Assembly (NCBI GenBank): GCA_964588325.1
Contig: CAZPOR010000002.1
Coordinates: 186,001-250,000 of the forward strand
Direction: 5' to 3'
Length of the DNA: 64,000 nucleotides
Source: Thiovibrio sp964588325
GTDB lineage: Bacteria > Desulfobacterota > Desulfobulbia > Desulfobulbales > Desulfurivibrionaceae
Under the pieces are notes generated by a model that did not search any database, was not told where the DNA came from, and saw only the letters and a program-made list of their open reading frames with translations. This document shows positions 56,816-64,000 of the stretch, one piece after another (the first letter of the stretch is position 1; each line of letters starts with the position of its first letter). Both the position numbers and the translations under genes were made by a program.

Positions 56816-57853
56816 ATGACACTTGCGTCTGATCCGTTTTACAGAAATTGGCATGAGCTTATCATTCCTGAAAGACTGGAAGTAGACCAGGACAGCCATA
56901 CAAAAAGTTTCGGCAAATTTATCTGTCAGCCTTTGGAGCGGGGTTTTGCCACGACTATTGGGAATTCCCTGCGGAGGATACTGTTGTCTTCCATCCAGGG
57001 GGCGGCTATTACATCGGTGAAAATCGATGGCGCCCTTCATGAGTTGTCAACCATTCCAGGGGTTAAGGAAGACGTTACCCAGATCATTCTTAATCTGAAA
57101 GAAGTGCGCTTGAAACTCAATACTCCCGGCTCCCAGGTCGTCCGGATTGAAAAAAACAAGTTGGGTACGGTTACGGCCGGGGATATTCTCTCCGGAGGCA
57201 AGGTGGAGGTTATGAATCCCGATAAGGAGATTTGCACCATCACCGGCGAGGGCGTTTTCAAGGCTGAATTTGAGGTGAAATGGGGCAAAGGATATGTTCC
57301 TGCCGAGAAAAACAAGCCCGAAGAGCAAGTGATCGGGGTAATTCCCATCGATGCTATTTTCACCCCCATTGTCAACGTGAAGTCCCTTGTCAGCCAGGCC
57401 CGTGTTGGCCAGCAGACCGATTACGATAAGCTGACCTTGGAAATTACCACCGATGGCAGTGTGAGGCCCGAGGATGCCTTGGCCTATGCAGCAAAAATAA
57501 TGAAGGAGCAGTTGCAGGTCTTTATCGCTTTCGATGAAGAATCTGTTGAACCAGCCATTGATGATGCACGCGTTGACAATCGGTCGCCTGTTAATGAGAA
57601 CCTCTATCGCAGCGTGGAGGATCTTGAACTTTCCGTCCGTTCAGCAAATTGCCTCCGTAATGCAGATATCCGTTATATCGGTGAGCTGGTGCAGAAATCC
57701 GAGGCGGAGATGCTGAAGACCAAAAACTTTGGTCGTAAATCTCTTAATGAGATCAAACAGTTGCTGTCCGAGATGGAGCTTTCGCTGGGCATGAAATTAG
57801 AAGGCTGGGAGCCTCCTGTCGTGTCAGACAAGGTGTCTGAAGAGCAGTCATAA
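56816..57853 (+). CDS. rpoA: RNA polymerase alpha subunit
   Basis: Alpha dimerises to start RNA polymerase assembly and contacts UP elements and activators through its C-terminal domain. The product is 345 aa. N-terminal domain: GFATTIGNSLRRILLSS and the ITSVKIDGALHEFS-like ITSVKIDGALHELS. C-terminal domain: ELSVRSANCLRNADIRYIGE and NFGRKSLNEIKQLL. The linker is of normal length. It lies between rpsD and rplQ. Confidence 0.98.
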   Translation: MTLASDPFYRNWHELIIPERLEVDQDSHTKSFGKFICQPLERGFATTIGNSLRRILLSSIQGAAITSVKIDGALHELSTIPGVKEDVTQIILNLKEVRLKLNTPGSQVVRIEKNKLGTVTAGDILSGGKVEVMNPDKEICTITGEGVFKAEFEVKWGKGYVPAEKNKPEEQVIGVIPIDAIFTPIVNVKSLVSQARVGQQTDYDKLTLEITTDGSVRPEDALAYAAKIMKEQLQVFIAFDEESVEPAIDDARVDNRSPVNENLYRSVEDLELSVRSANCLRNADIRYIGELVQKSEAEMLKTKNFGRKSLNEIKQLLSEMELSLGMKLEGWEPPVVSDKVSEEQS

Positions 57854-57872
57854 ATCTGGGAAGAGGGTAGTT

Positions 57873-58259
57873 ATGAGACATAGAAAAGCAGGCAAGAGAC
57901 TTGGCAGGACCACATCCAACCGTCAGGCCATGGTTCGCAATATGGTTACCTCTCTGATCGAGCATGAGAGAATTATAACCACCGCCCCAAAGGCGAAAGA
58001 AGTTCGTAAGGTGGCCGACCAGATGATTACCTTGGCAAAGCGTGGCGATCTTCATGCCCGTCGTCAGGCCTTGTCGTTCATGCAGGACAAAAAAGTTGTC
58101 GCCAAGCTGTTTGATGTTCTCAAGGATGAGTACATGACCCGTGATGGTGGGTATACCAGAATTATCAGAACCGGAAATCGCCTTGGTGATGCAGCCGAAA
58201 TGGCCATCCTTGAATTGGTGAATTATGGTGCAGTGAAAGAGGTAAAAGAGGATAATTAG
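57873..58259 (+). CDS. rplQ: Ribosomal protein L17
   Basis: L17 lies near the tunnel exit. The product is 128 aa, starting MRHRKAGKRLGRTTSNRQAM, with IEHERIITTAPKAKEVR and GGYTRIIRTGNRLGDAAEM. It is the last gene of the alpha operon; a terminator follows 25 bp later. Confidence 0.98.
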   Translation: MRHRKAGKRLGRTTSNRQAMVRNMVTSLIEHERIITTAPKAKEVRKVADQMITLAKRGDLHARRQALSFMQDKKVVAKLFDVLKDEYMTRDGGYTRIIRTGNRLGDAAEMAILELVNYGAVKEVKEDN

Positions 58260-58284
58260 TATAGTCATCCTTATGTGAAACGCC

Positions 58285-58323
58285 AAGCTGGTTTGAACGG
58301 ATTGTTCAGGCCAGCTTTTTTTT
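58285..58323 (+). terminator. Intrinsic terminator after rplQ
   Basis: AAGCTGGTTTGAA and TTCAGGCCAGCTT form a 13-bp stem with two G-T pairs around a 7-nt loop, and the descending arm runs into eight or more T. It ends the str-S10-spc-alpha array. Confidence 0.9.
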
Positions 58324-58416
58324 GTCCCGCATTTGTACGCCACTACAGGGTTGCGGTGTTGGGGGTTGGACTATATTGACTGGTGTGTTTTTTGGCAGAC
58401 AAAAGAGGATGCGCAA

Positions 58417-58782
58417 ATGAAGAGTACGGGCATGATCGAGGCGGAGATCAGCGATGCGATCATCAGATTTGAAAAAGAATACATGGGGCGTGGACCCCTT
58501 GAAACCAAAACGTATATTGTAGATGACATGGTGCTTGTGCGCTTGAAAGGGGTATTGACTAAAGCGGAGTACCAGTTGGCAGGTGCTGCCGATGTTACCA
58601 ACGGGCGGGAATTGATTAAACAAGTTCGTTGCACTTTGCTCGAAAAAGGACGGCCATTGCTGGAGGCCGTTATAGAAGGGATTATAGGTAAAAAAGTCAA
58701 AAGCTTGCATACGGACATTAGTACAGTCACAGGTGAGAGAATAATTTTATTCACTCTTAATTCGGCCCCGGATCTGTTTTGA
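58417..58782 (+). CDS. MpsC-like (DUF2294) family protein
   Basis: The product is 121 aa from the ATG at 58417, with AAGAGGAT upstream; the frame is open from 58333. It shows FEKEYMGRGPLETKTYIVDD, VLVRLKGVLTKAEYQL, and VIEGIIGKKVKSLHTDI, the pattern I associate with the DUF2294 family. That family includes MpsC, a soluble partner of the MpsAB inorganic carbon/cation transport system of Staphylococcus. No MpsA or MpsB homologue lies in the window, so function by analogy is weak. The neighbours downstream are a non-coding region, purE and a SulP transporter. Confidence 0.72.
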   Translation: MKSTGMIEAEISDAIIRFEKEYMGRGPLETKTYIVDDMVLVRLKGVLTKAEYQLAGAADVTNGRELIKQVRCTLLEKGRPLLEAVIEGIIGKKVKSLHTDISTVTGERIILFTLNSAPDLF

Positions 58783-58822
58783 CAGCTCTTTTTGTCTTCA
58801 CATAATTGGACGTTTTTTTTTA

Positions 58823-58851
58823 TTGACTTCCGGGGTATCGGAGGGTAAGTT
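58823..58851 (+). promoter_or_regulatory. Possible promoter of a short transcript
   Basis: TTGACT and TAAGTT are separated by 17 bp. A transcript starting about 7 bp later would end at the hairpin at 58906-58950 and be about 90 nt long, with no open frame of note. Confidence 0.35.
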
Positions 58852-58857
58852 TTTGTT

Positions 58858-58950
58858 TAAATAGGTTGAGACTTGGGGGGTGTTAAAAACATCTGCCAAG
58901 AAAGGACCGTACGATATCTGACGTGTTTCTGATATTGTGCGGTTTTTTTT
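58858..58950 (+). ncRNA. Candidate small RNA of about 90 nt
   Basis: The segment starts after a predicted promoter and ends in a terminator. Inside, CTTGG and CCAAG (58872-58900) can form a small stem, leaving a short single-stranded stretch before the terminator hairpin. No known RNA family was recognised. It could instead be only the 3' untranslated tail of the MpsC-like gene. Confidence 0.3.
58906..58950 (+). terminator. Intrinsic terminator downstream of the MpsC-like gene
   Basis: ACCGTACGATATC and GATATTGTGCGGT pair over 13 positions with two G-T pairs and a 12-nt loop, followed by eight T. It lies 124 bp after the MpsC-like gene. Confidence 0.85.
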
Positions 58951-59012
58951 GCCTGAAACATATCTGATATTTTGTCCAGCCGACTCAAGGGTTGAGTGCG
59001 GTTCTTGGAATG

Positions 59013-59057
59013 AAGGTCGATGCATCCTTTTTTAAGGATTCTTCGACCTTTTTTTTT
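59013..59057 (+). terminator. Second terminator-like hairpin
   Basis: AAGGTCGA pairs with TCGACCTT; inside, ATCCTT pairs with AAGGAT around a TTTT loop. Nine T follow. The tandem arrangement with the hairpin at 58906 suggests either a back-up terminator or the end of a second short transcript. Confidence 0.8.
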
Positions 59058-59242
59058 GTATTCACGCAGTTGCCCGGAGCGATTTCCCCGGCCGCCTTTG
59101 AACGACGGTTTTATCAAATACAACGAGCTGCGTATTGATTTGGTGTCCACTATTGACGACCGACCCCATAATGCCGGGTTTCAGAGCTGAAAATGGTGGG
59201 TGCGCCAGTGCACCGAAATACATCCGCACACAGGAGGGAACA

Positions 59243-59743
59243 ATGCAAAGCAAACCACTTGTAGGAATTCTGATGGGCAGCGACTCGGATCTTCCGGTTA
59301 TGGAAAAGGCGGGAGCGGTGCTTGCGGAAATGGGCATCTCTTATGAAATGGATATCAGTTCCGCACATCGTCTGCCGGAGAAAACAGCGGAGTATGCGGG
59401 TACGGCCAGAGAGCGCGGCCTTGAGGTGATTATTGCCGGAGCTGGCATGGCGGCGCATTTGGCCGGGGTCATTGCTGCCCACACCACTTTGCCGGTTATC
59501 GGGGTGCCTCTGGCATCAGGAGCCCTGCACGGAGTTGACGCGTTGTACGCCACGGTGCAGATGCCTCCTGGGGTTCCGGTGGCGACCGTGGCGATTGATG
59601 GCGCAAAGAATGCAGCCTATCTAGCCTGTGAAATTTTATCGATCAAATACCCTGAGGTCGCAGGAGAGCTGGAAAAGTTCAGGGCGGAAACCCGTGCAAG
59701 TCTGATGAGAAAGGCGGCAGAGCTAAAAAAAGACAAAGCCTAG
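59243..59743 (+). CDS. purE: PurE, N5-carboxyaminoimidazole ribonucleotide mutase
   Basis: PurE makes 4-carboxy-5-aminoimidazole ribonucleotide in purine synthesis. Class I enzymes rearrange N5-CAIR made by PurK; class II enzymes carboxylate AIR directly with CO2. The product is 166 aa from the ATG at 59243, with CAGGAGGGA upstream. It shows MGSDSDLPVMEKA, SSAHRLPEKT, and AGAGMAAHLAGVIAAHT followed by LPVIGVPL, which fits class I better. purK is not in the window. The gene lies 64 bp before the SulP transporter start chosen here. Confidence 0.95.
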   Translation: MQSKPLVGILMGSDSDLPVMEKAGAVLAEMGISYEMDISSAHRLPEKTAEYAGTARERGLEVIIAGAGMAAHLAGVIAAHTTLPVIGVPLASGALHGVDALYATVQMPPGVPVATVAIDGAKNAAYLACEILSIKYPEVAGELEKFRAETRASLMRKAAELKKDKA

Positions 59744-59807
59744 TCGTAACGGCACAGTGGGACAGAACAGGTCGTTTAATCGTGGAGACACAAGGGAGAT
59801 TTTTCTT

Positions 59808-62078
59808 TTGCTGCTAAAATTGGTTCCGTTTTTACCCTGGCTCAGGGAGTACGACAAGGAAAAATTCAAGGCGGATGCGTTGGCCGGCATTACCGTGGCA
59901 CTGGTGCTGATTCCTCAGTCCATGGCCTATGCGCAGCTCGCGGGCCTGCCGGCGTATTACGGTTTGTATGCTGCTTTTCTTCCGCCGATGGTGGCGGCTT
60001 TTTTCGGGTCGAGCAGGCAGCTTGCCACGGGTCCTGTGGCGGTGGTTTCTCTGGTGACCGCAGCGTCTCTTGAGGCCATTGCCACTGCGGGCAGTGAGCA
60101 GTTTATCGCCTACGCCATCATGCTGGCCCTTATTGTTGGCCTCTTTCAGTTCTGTCTTGGCATCTTCAGGCTCGGACTCGTGGTCAATTTTCTTTCCCAT
60201 CCGGTGGTCAGCGGTTTTACCAATGCTGCCGCCATTATTATAGCTACTTCGCAGTTGTCGAAAATACTCGGGGTCGAGGCAGATAAGGCGGAATATCATT
60301 ACGAAACCATTTTTCTTGTGTTGCAGAGAGGCATGCAATACACCCACTGGCCGACATTCGGCATGGCTGTCCTGGCTATCGCCATCATGATGGGGGCGAA
60401 AAAATTTTTTCCGAAAGCACCGGCAATTTTGGCCGCAGTTGTGGTCACCACCCTGATTTCCTGGCTTAGCGGTTTTGAGCGCCACCAGACCGTCTCGCTG
60501 GAGGATTTACGGTCGCAGGAAATTCAGGAGCTGGTGAAAGAGTTCAATCATGGCGTGGAGAAAATAAGGATTTATAGCGAACAGCGCTCGACGGTGGTCG
60601 GCGAAATCGATGCGGCAAAAAACAGGGATGGTTTTGACCCGTTGGCGCTTTTGCAAATGCAACACAACAAGGCCGTGCATAGCCTCATGCTTGATGAGGC
60701 CAAAGAAAAGATGCAGGCTGGCAGATCAGCCTTGCGAGCCATGCAACTCAGCGCTGTTCAAACGAAAGATGGGGTTGTTTTTTACCGGAAGGGGGAGACT
60801 CCACCGGAAATGAAAGAAGATGGCCGGACATGGCGGATCACGGCGGGCAATAATGCTTTGCCGGAAAACCGTTTGGTTCTCAGCGGCGGAGGCGCGGTGG
60901 TCGGCAATGTCCCCCAAGGTCTTCCTTCCCTGCGCTTTCCGGAATTCAACCTCCAGGTATTTTCGCAGCTTTTTTCCTATGCCGCGATTATTTCCCTGCT
61001 CGGTTTTATGGAGGCAATTTCCATCGCCAGGGCCATCGCCGCGAAAACAGGACAAAAACTTGATGCCAATCAGGAATTGATAGGTCAGGGCCTGGCCAAC
61101 ATCATTGGCTCCATCAGCGGTTCCTATCCTGTGTCAGGCTCGTTCTCGAGATCAGCGGTGAATCTGCAGGCCGGGGGCAAAACAGGATTGTCGAATGTTT
61201 TCAGTGCAATTGCCGTTACCGTGACGTTGCTGTTTCTGACGCCCCTTTTGTATCACCTGCCCCAGGCAGTTCTCGCCGCAGTCATTATGATGGCGGTTAT
61301 CAGCCTTGTGCAGGTGAAAGGGTTTGTTCATGCCTGGAAGGCGCAGAAGGCGGATGGGATAATTGCCGTGACCAGTTTTTGCGCGACTCTCGTTTTTGCC
61401 CCGCATCTGGACAAGGGAATACTGCTGGGCGTTTGTCTTTCCGTGGCGGTGTTTTTGTATCGAAGGATGCATCCCAATGTGTCAACCCTGGCAATGAGTA
61501 ACGATGGCGTGTTGGGCTGCACCGTCGATCACAGCCTCCGGGTGTGCAGTCACATCGCGGTGATTCGTTTTGACGGCACGCTTTTCTTTGCCAATGCCAG
61601 TTATCTGGACGAACAGGTGTTCCGGATTCGAACCGCCAATCCTGCGCTGAAATTTATTCTTCTGGTCGCTGATGGCATCAATGACATCGATGCCTCCGGT
61701 GAAGACGCTTTGTCCCTGCTGGTGGACAGGGTGCGCCGGGCCGGGATTGGTTTTGCCATGTGCCGGGTCAAGGGGGAAGTGATGGCGGTCATTGAAAGAA
61801 CCGGGCTTGCGGACAAGATCGGCAGAGAGATGATCTATGCCGGCGAAGAGGGCGCCTTGCAGGAGATCATCGCCCTGACCCACGATATGACCAAACGTAA
61901 AGCATGTGGCGTGTGTCCGCTGATGACCCATATGCCGACGGTTAACGAGAAAAAAGTGTACGGCGGATGCGGGTCCGCCACGACAACCGGAGTTTTGAAA
62001 AAGATGGTTGAACAGCGGGGCTATTCATTGGGCAAATTGCCCAAGAAGATTGTCGCGGCATTGGCCGCCAGCGTTTGA
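59808..62078 (+). CDS. SulP-family anion transporter with hydrophilic insertion, STAS domain and Cys-rich tail
   Basis: SulP proteins carry sulfate, bicarbonate or related anions across the inner membrane. The product is 756 aa from a TTG at 59808, which has AAGGGAG nine bases upstream and gives the family N terminus LLLKLVPFLPWLREYD. A GTG at 59757 is an alternative that adds 17 residues. The transmembrane part (PQSMAYAQLAGLP, GFTNAAAIII, GFMEAISIARAIAAKTGQ, GSYPVSGSFSRSAVN) is typical but is split at about residues 225-359 by a charged, mostly helical insertion of some 135 residues. A STAS domain follows (about 565-690), then a 60-residue tail with CGVCP and GGCG. Ordinary SulP proteins are about 550-600 aa. 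Substrate is unknown; sulfate is plausible given aprBA-qmoABC, bicarbonate given purE and the MpsC-like neighbour. Confidence 0.88.
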   Translation: MLLKLVPFLPWLREYDKEKFKADALAGITVALVLIPQSMAYAQLAGLPAYYGLYAAFLPPMVAAFFGSSRQLATGPVAVVSLVTAASLEAIATAGSEQFIAYAIMLALIVGLFQFCLGIFRLGLVVNFLSHPVVSGFTNAAAIIIATSQLSKILGVEADKAEYHYETIFLVLQRGMQYTHWPTFGMAVLAIAIMMGAKKFFPKAPAILAAVVVTTLISWLSGFERHQTVSLEDLRSQEIQELVKEFNHGVEKIRIYSEQRSTVVGEIDAAKNRDGFDPLALLQMQHNKAVHSLMLDEAKEKMQAGRSALRAMQLSAVQTKDGVVFYRKGETPPEMKEDGRTWRITAGNNALPENRLVLSGGGAVVGNVPQGLPSLRFPEFNLQVFSQLFSYAAIISLLGFMEAISIARAIAAKTGQKLDANQELIGQGLANIIGSISGSYPVSGSFSRSAVNLQAGGKTGLSNVFSAIAVTVTLLFLTPLLYHLPQAVLAAVIMMAVISLVQVKGFVHAWKAQKADGIIAVTSFCATLVFAPHLDKGILLGVCLSVAVFLYRRMHPNVSTLAMSNDGVLGCTVDHSLRVCSHIAVIRFDGTLFFANASYLDEQVFRIRTANPALKFILLVADGINDIDASGEDALSLLVDRVRRAGIGFAMCRVKGEVMAVIERTGLADKIGREMIYAGEEGALQEIIALTHDMTKRKACGVCPLMTHMPTVNEKKVYGGCGSATTTGVLKKMVEQRGYSLGKLPKKIVAALAASV

Positions 62079-62149
62079 GTTGAAAGACAGGCAAAAACGA
62101 TTTTTTTAGAAACCGAATTGAAACAATAACAACAGGAGAAACAAAAAAC

Positions 62150-64000
62150 ATGTCCCGAAAAATGGTCACCATTGACGGCAACCAGGCGTGCACCCATGTG
62201 GCTTACGCCACCAGTGAGATTATTACCATCTATCCCATCACCCCCTCCACTCCCATGGCGGCAGAGTCCGACACCAAGGCGAGTGCCGCCCGGAAAAATA
62301 TCTGGGGTTCAGTGCCGGTCGTAACCCAGATGCAGTCCGAGGGCGGAGTGGCCGGATCCCTGCACGGCTCTCTTACCACCGGTGCGCTCTGCACCACCTT
62401 TTCCGCTTCCCAGGGACTCATGCTTTTGTTGCCCAACATGAACAAGATTGCCGGAGAGCTGACCTCCACGGTTTTTCATGTCACCGCCCGCTCCCTGGCT
62501 TATCAGGGATTGTCCATATTCGGCGATCACAGCGATGTCATGGCTGCCCGCCAGACCGGCTGGGCCATGCTCTGCTCCCAGAATGTCCAGGAGGCCCAGG
62601 ACATGGCGCTCATCGCCACCCAGGCAACGCTCAAATCACGCATTCCCTTCATGCATTTTTTTGACGGTTTCCGCACTTCCCATGAGATTCAGAAGATAGA
62701 GCAGCTCAGCGAAGAGGATATGCGGGAGATGATAGACGAGGAGTTGATTCTTGCGCACCGCAAGCGGGGTCTTTCTCCGGATCGCCCCATGATGCGCGGA
62801 ACAGCCCAGAATCCAGATGTCTATTTCACCGGACGGGAAACAGTAAACAAGTTTTATAATGCTGCGCCGGGAATTGTTCAGGAAACCATGGACAGATTCG
62901 GCAAGTTGACCGGCCGCAAGTACCATCTTTTTGATTATTTCGGCGCCCGTGATGCGGAGCAGGTGATTATTATCATGGGTTCTGGAAGCGAGACGGCGCG
63001 GGCCACGGTTGAGCACCTGATCGTCCAGGGCAGGAAGGTCGGACTGATTGTGGTTCGCCTTTTCCGGCCTTTTGATTCTGCCGCCTTGATTGGCGCTTTG
63101 CCGGACAGCGTGAAGCAGGTTACGGTGCTTGACCGGACCAAAGAGCCCGGCGCGGCCGGAGAACCGCTGTATCAGGATGTGCGCACGGTGATCGGAGAAG
63201 CGCTTGACGAGGGCGTTTTGTCTGCGGTTCCGGTTATTTTTTCCGGCCGTTATGGTTTGGGCTCTGCGGAGTTTACCCCGGCCATGGTCAAGGCGGTGTT
63301 TGACAACATGGGTGCGGCAAGGCCGAAAAACCATTTCTGCGTTGGGCCTGATGATGATGTGGCCTTTACCAGTCTCGCCTATGATCCTTCCTATGACATC
63401 GAGGGCAAAGATGTCTGCCGGGCGATGTTCTATGGCCTTGGAGCGGATGGCACCGTGGGCGCCAACAAGAACACCATCAAGATCATCGGTACGGAAACGG
63501 ACAACAGCGCCCAGGGATATTTTGTCTACGATTCGAAAAAATCCGGATCCATCACCACCAGTCATCTCCGTTTTGGCAAGAACAAAATCATGGCGCCGTA
63601 CCTGATCAATAAGGCCAATTTTGTCGCCTGTCATAATTTCACCTTTCTCGATAAGTACGACATGCTGACCAACATCGAGGAGGGAGGCACCTTCCTGCTG
63701 ACCACGACCTACAAAAAAGATGAGGTCTGGGGTCATATGCCGGGCAGGGTACAGCAGCAGATCATCGACAAAAAACTTAAATTTTATGTCATTGATGCTC
63801 TCAGTCTGGCCGCGGCCATCGGTCTGGGCGCCAGGATCAACATGATCATGCAGACCGCTTTTTTCCTGATTTCCGATATCATCAGCCAAGATGAGGCGGT
63901 GGCCTCCATCAAGGGGGCGATTAAAAAGACGTACGGGGTCAAGGGAGACAAGGTGGTGAACATGAACTACGCCGCAGTGGATGCGGCCCTGGAAAATATT
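62150..64000 (+). CDS. nifJ: Pyruvate:ferredoxin oxidoreductase (NifJ type), N-terminal part
   Basis: This enzyme oxidises pyruvate and CoA to acetyl-CoA and CO2 while reducing ferredoxin, or works in reverse. The frame stays open from the ATG at 62150 (CAGGAG upstream) to the window edge, 617 codons, so roughly half of a typical 1170-1200 aa single-chain enzyme is present. Domain I shows YPITPSTPMAAESD and TQMQSEGGVAGSLHG, then TFSASQGLMLL. Domain II begins at about residue 260, with VIIIMGSGSETARATVEHL and KVGLIVVRLFRPF. FYGLGADGTVGANKNTIKII lies in domain III, which is still in progress at the edge. The thiamine diphosphate and Fe-S domains lie beyond the window. Confidence 0.96.
   Translation, partial: MSRKMVTIDGNQACTHVAYATSEIITIYPITPSTPMAAESDTKASAARKNIWGSVPVVTQMQSEGGVAGSLHGSLTTGALCTTFSASQGLMLLLPNMNKIAGELTSTVFHVTARSLAYQGLSIFGDHSDVMAARQTGWAMLCSQNVQEAQDMALIATQATLKSRIPFMHFFDGFRTSHEIQKIEQLSEEDMREMIDEELILAHRKRGLSPDRPMMRGTAQNPDVYFTGRETVNKFYNAAPGIVQETMDRFGKLTGRKYHLFDYFGARDAEQVIIIMGSGSETARATVEHLIVQGRKVGLIVVRLFRPFDSAALIGALPDSVKQVTVLDRTKEPGAAGEPLYQDVRTVIGEALDEGVLSAVPVIFSGRYGLGSAEFTPAMVKAVFDNMGAARPKNHFCVGPDDDVAFTSLAYDPSYDIEGKDVCRAMFYGLGADGTVGANKNTIKIIGTETDNSAQGYFVYDSKKSGSITTSHLRFGKNKIMAPYLINKANFVACHNFTFLDKYDMLTNIEEGGTFLLTTTYKKDEVWGHMPGRVQQQIIDKKLKFYVIDALSLAAAIGLGARINMIMQTAFFLISDIISQDEAVASIKGAIKKTYGVKGDKVVNMNYAAVDAALENI

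Larger units (their letters stand above)
58783..59242. other. 460-bp non-coding region with hairpins before purE
   Basis: No gene is supported here. The region holds a possible sigma-70 promoter at 58823-58851, a terminator-like hairpin at 58906-58950, a second one at 59013-59057, and about 185 bp leading to purE with no clear promoter. I see no match to the purine riboswitch, 6S RNA or SRP RNA conserved elements. Confidence 0.55.

Noticed and set aside
59058..59242. Purine riboswitch before purE
   Set aside because: The three-way junction with its conserved TATA and loop sequences is not present.

Overview
The window is chromosomal DNA, coding densely on the + strand, from an anaerobic, dissimilatory sulfur-metabolising member of the Desulfobacterota. 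A Desulfobulbales-type organism is my best guess. The evidence is the aprBA-qmoABC module of dissimilatory sulfate reduction (or reverse operation in sulfur disproportionation), a large NifJ-type pyruvate:ferredoxin oxidoreductase, zinc-binding forms of several ribosomal proteins, and the moderately high GC content. The species cannot be named from the sequence alone.

Layout. (1) 1-11.5 kb: the 3' part of a division and cell wall (dcw) cluster, murE(partial)-murF-mraY-murD-[62-aa zinc-ribbon ORF]-murG-murC-murB-ftsQ-ftsA-ftsZ. ftsW is missing from its usual place between murD and murG, and ddl is missing between murB and ftsQ. (2) 11.5-15.9 kb: an imperfect inverted-repeat element, a radical SAM protein overlapping an orphan sensor histidine kinase, and a convergent YkgJ-family Cys-cluster protein, the only clear minus-strand gene. 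(3) 15.9-24.2 kb: aprB-aprA behind two predicted promoters and closed by a strong terminator, then qmoA-qmoB-qmoC. Together these encode APS reductase and its quinone-linked electron-transfer partner. (4) 24.2-38.5 kb: tRNA-Thr/Tyr/Gly/Thr-tuf in the order of E. coli thrU-tyrU-glyT-thrT-tufB, then rpmG, tRNA-Trp, secE, nusG, rplK, rplA, an L10-type leader, rplJ, rplL, rpoB, rpoC. (5) 38.5-58.3 kb: a continuous str-S10-spc-alpha array from rpsL to rplQ, including a second tuf gene identical to the first, secY, map, infA and rpoA, and ending at a terminator. adk is absent between secY and map. (6) 58.4-64 kb: an MpsC-like (DUF2294) protein, a 460-bp non-coding stretch with two terminator-like hairpins and a possible small RNA, purE, a SulP anion transporter with an unusual hydrophilic insertion and Cys-rich tail, and the start of nifJ.

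Most of the window is housekeeping. The parts that most deserve a second look are the zinc-ribbon ORF in the ftsW position, the SulP protein and its purE/MpsC-like neighbours, the possible small RNA near 58.85-58.95 kb, the 63-bp inverted repeat in front of qmoA, and the hairpin between qmoB and qmoC. I found no CRISPR array, transposase, phage gene or integrase.
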